A program made the position numbers and the translations under genes. From NCBI RefSeq assembly GCF_049056525.1, contig NZ_JBHUPT010000002.1, forward strand, positions 186,001-250,000: a stretch of 64,000 nucleotides of DNA, written 5' to 3'. The notes beneath the pieces are model-generated. The model was not told where the DNA came from. It saw only the letters and a list, made by a program, of their open reading frames with translations, and did not search any database. Shown here piece by piece: positions 63,341 to 64,000 of the stretch (positions are counted from its first letter, which is position 1; each line of letters begins with the position of its first letter). This DNA is from Leisingera coralii. GTDB lineage: Bacteria; Pseudomonadota; Alphaproteobacteria; Rhodobacterales; Rhodobacteraceae.

Positions 63341-63791
63341 GGGACCTGAACGTCCCCAGCGAACGCCTCTGCCGTCCTTCGCGGGGGCGTTTGCCCCGTT
63401 TCTGCGCCGCCTTGAACTCCGCTTTTCGCGGCCGGTGCCGCACCACGACCACGGTAAAGATCAGCATCGACAGCAGCGCCGCCACCGATCCCGCCTGCGC
63501 CAGCACCTCGCTGCGCTCCTGAATGGCCAGCGGAATGCCCGGCACCAGCAGCACCAGCGCCAGCAGCGCCGTGCCCAGGTGCAGCCGCGGCAGCTTGCCT
63601 TTGGCTGCGGCCGGCAGCAGGTGGTAATAAAACGCATAGATCGAACAGCTGACCCAGCCGAGCAGGTTCAGGTGCCCGTGCGCCGGCGACAAGAGGTGGT
63701 CCTGGCTCGCCGACATCTGAATTCCCCAGACCATGCCGCCAAGCGCTGACACCACCGCCGCCAGCATGAACCACCGCGCAATTCCGACCAT
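63312..63791 (-). CDS. Small four-helix membrane protein with an AHGHLNLLGW motif
   Basis: 159 residues from the ATG at 63791 (MVGIARWFMLAAVVSALGG); the frame is open further upstream without support. Four membrane helices and a strongly basic Arg-rich tail are seen. The motif AHGHLNLLGWVSCSIYAFYY resembles helix segments of haem-copper oxidase subunit I and NnrS-like proteins, in which the histidines bind haem. The function is unknown. It overlaps the serA 3' end. Confidence 0.75.
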   Translation of the reverse strand: MVGIARWFMLAAVVSALGGMVWGIQMSASQDHLLSPAHGHLNLLGWVSCSIYAFYYHLLPAAAKGKLPRLHLGTALLALVLLVPGIPLAIQERSEVLAQAGSVAALLSMLIFTVVVVRHRPRKAEFKAAQKRGKRPREGRQRRSLGTFRSLRRRQTPVA

Positions 63792-63946
63792 GATCAATCC
63801 TCCCGGCTCTGACTGTCTGCAGGTGTCTTGCCCGATAAAATGCGGCGCCGGTGCCGGATTGCCAGCCGCCTGCCTGTTTTTCCCGGGGTTGAGCCTGCCG
63901 CCGCAATGCGCCATCAATCCGGCACAGCCCGCAGCAAGGAGCCGCC

Positions 63947-64000
63947 ATGACCGCCCCCCTCTACGCCATCGGCGACGTCCACGGCCAGCTGGAGATGCTG
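63947..64000 (+). CDS. Calcineurin-like metallophosphatase (start only, cut by window)
   Basis: The first 18 codons are visible, starting at the ATG at 63947 with AAGGAG upstream: MTAPLYAIGDVHGQLEML. GDVHGQ is the metal-binding motif of PPP-type serine/threonine phosphatases and ApaH-like enzymes. The rest lies outside the window. Confidence 0.8.
   Translation, partial: MTAPLYAIGDVHGQLEML

Overview
The window comes from the chromosome of a flagellated, GC-rich alphaproteobacterium, most likely a marine Rhodobacteraceae (Roseobacter group, Leisingera/Phaeobacter-like). This rests on the layout of the flagellar cluster with flbT-flaF-flagellin, the FlhA/FliI/FlgB-type proteins, Hint-domain and RTX proteins typical of roseobacters, CtrA-like boxes, and paired polyamine ABC transporters. 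The genus is inference; no rRNA or tRNA gene is present to fix it.

Region 1 (1-20200) is a flagellar cluster. Forward: motA (cut by the window edge), an 816-residue secreted protein of unknown function, flhA, fliR, flhB and a FliJ-like coiled-coil gene. A bidirectional terminator separates these from a reverse operon fliL-flgH-flgA-flgG-flgF-fliQ-fliE-flgC-flgB. FliI is divergent from flgB. After an 870-base stretch with no supportable gene come reverse flbT, flaF and flagellin, then a FlgN-like chaperone and a FlgJ-like rod-binding protein, and forward fliK and flgD. CtrA-like boxes lie in the flgB/fliI and flgJ/fliK divergent gaps.

Region 2 (20200-34330) appears devoted to polyamine uptake and catabolism. 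A reverse Pot-type ABC operon (binding protein, ATPase, two permeases) ends in an FAD-dependent amine oxidase. It is divergent from a GntR regulator, which is followed by a class III aminotransferase of the putrescine/pyruvate type. A second, forward Pot-type operon follows. Its two permeases are unusually large: one has a roughly 220-residue extra periplasmic domain and the other an extra four-helix N-terminus. A tandem 14-base repeat lies upstream of this second operon.

Region 3 (34330-52850) is mixed housekeeping and accessory: an MltB-type transglycosylase, a WYL regulator divergent from a GST/DUF1801 pair, RNase R, a glycosyltransferase interrupted in frame by a palindromic repeat, a GNAT, dapE, two adjacent Hint-domain proteins under a strong CtrA-like box, a bacterial ionotropic-receptor-like channel, hutD/hutF, dapD, a GntR regulator, a threonine dehydratase and a LOG-family protein.

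Region 4 (52850-64000) holds a serralysin-type RTX metalloprotease, rlmN, small secreted proteins (LprI-like, IalB-like), an asparaginase II, a YciI/SRPBCC/ArsR group, the serine biosynthesis genes serB, serC and serA, a small membrane protein, and the start of a metallophosphatase gene at the right edge. The hunt centres on two dispersed palindromic repeat families, the Hint pair with its CtrA box, the receptor-channel protein, the enlarged polyamine permeases, and several unassigned palindromic operators.
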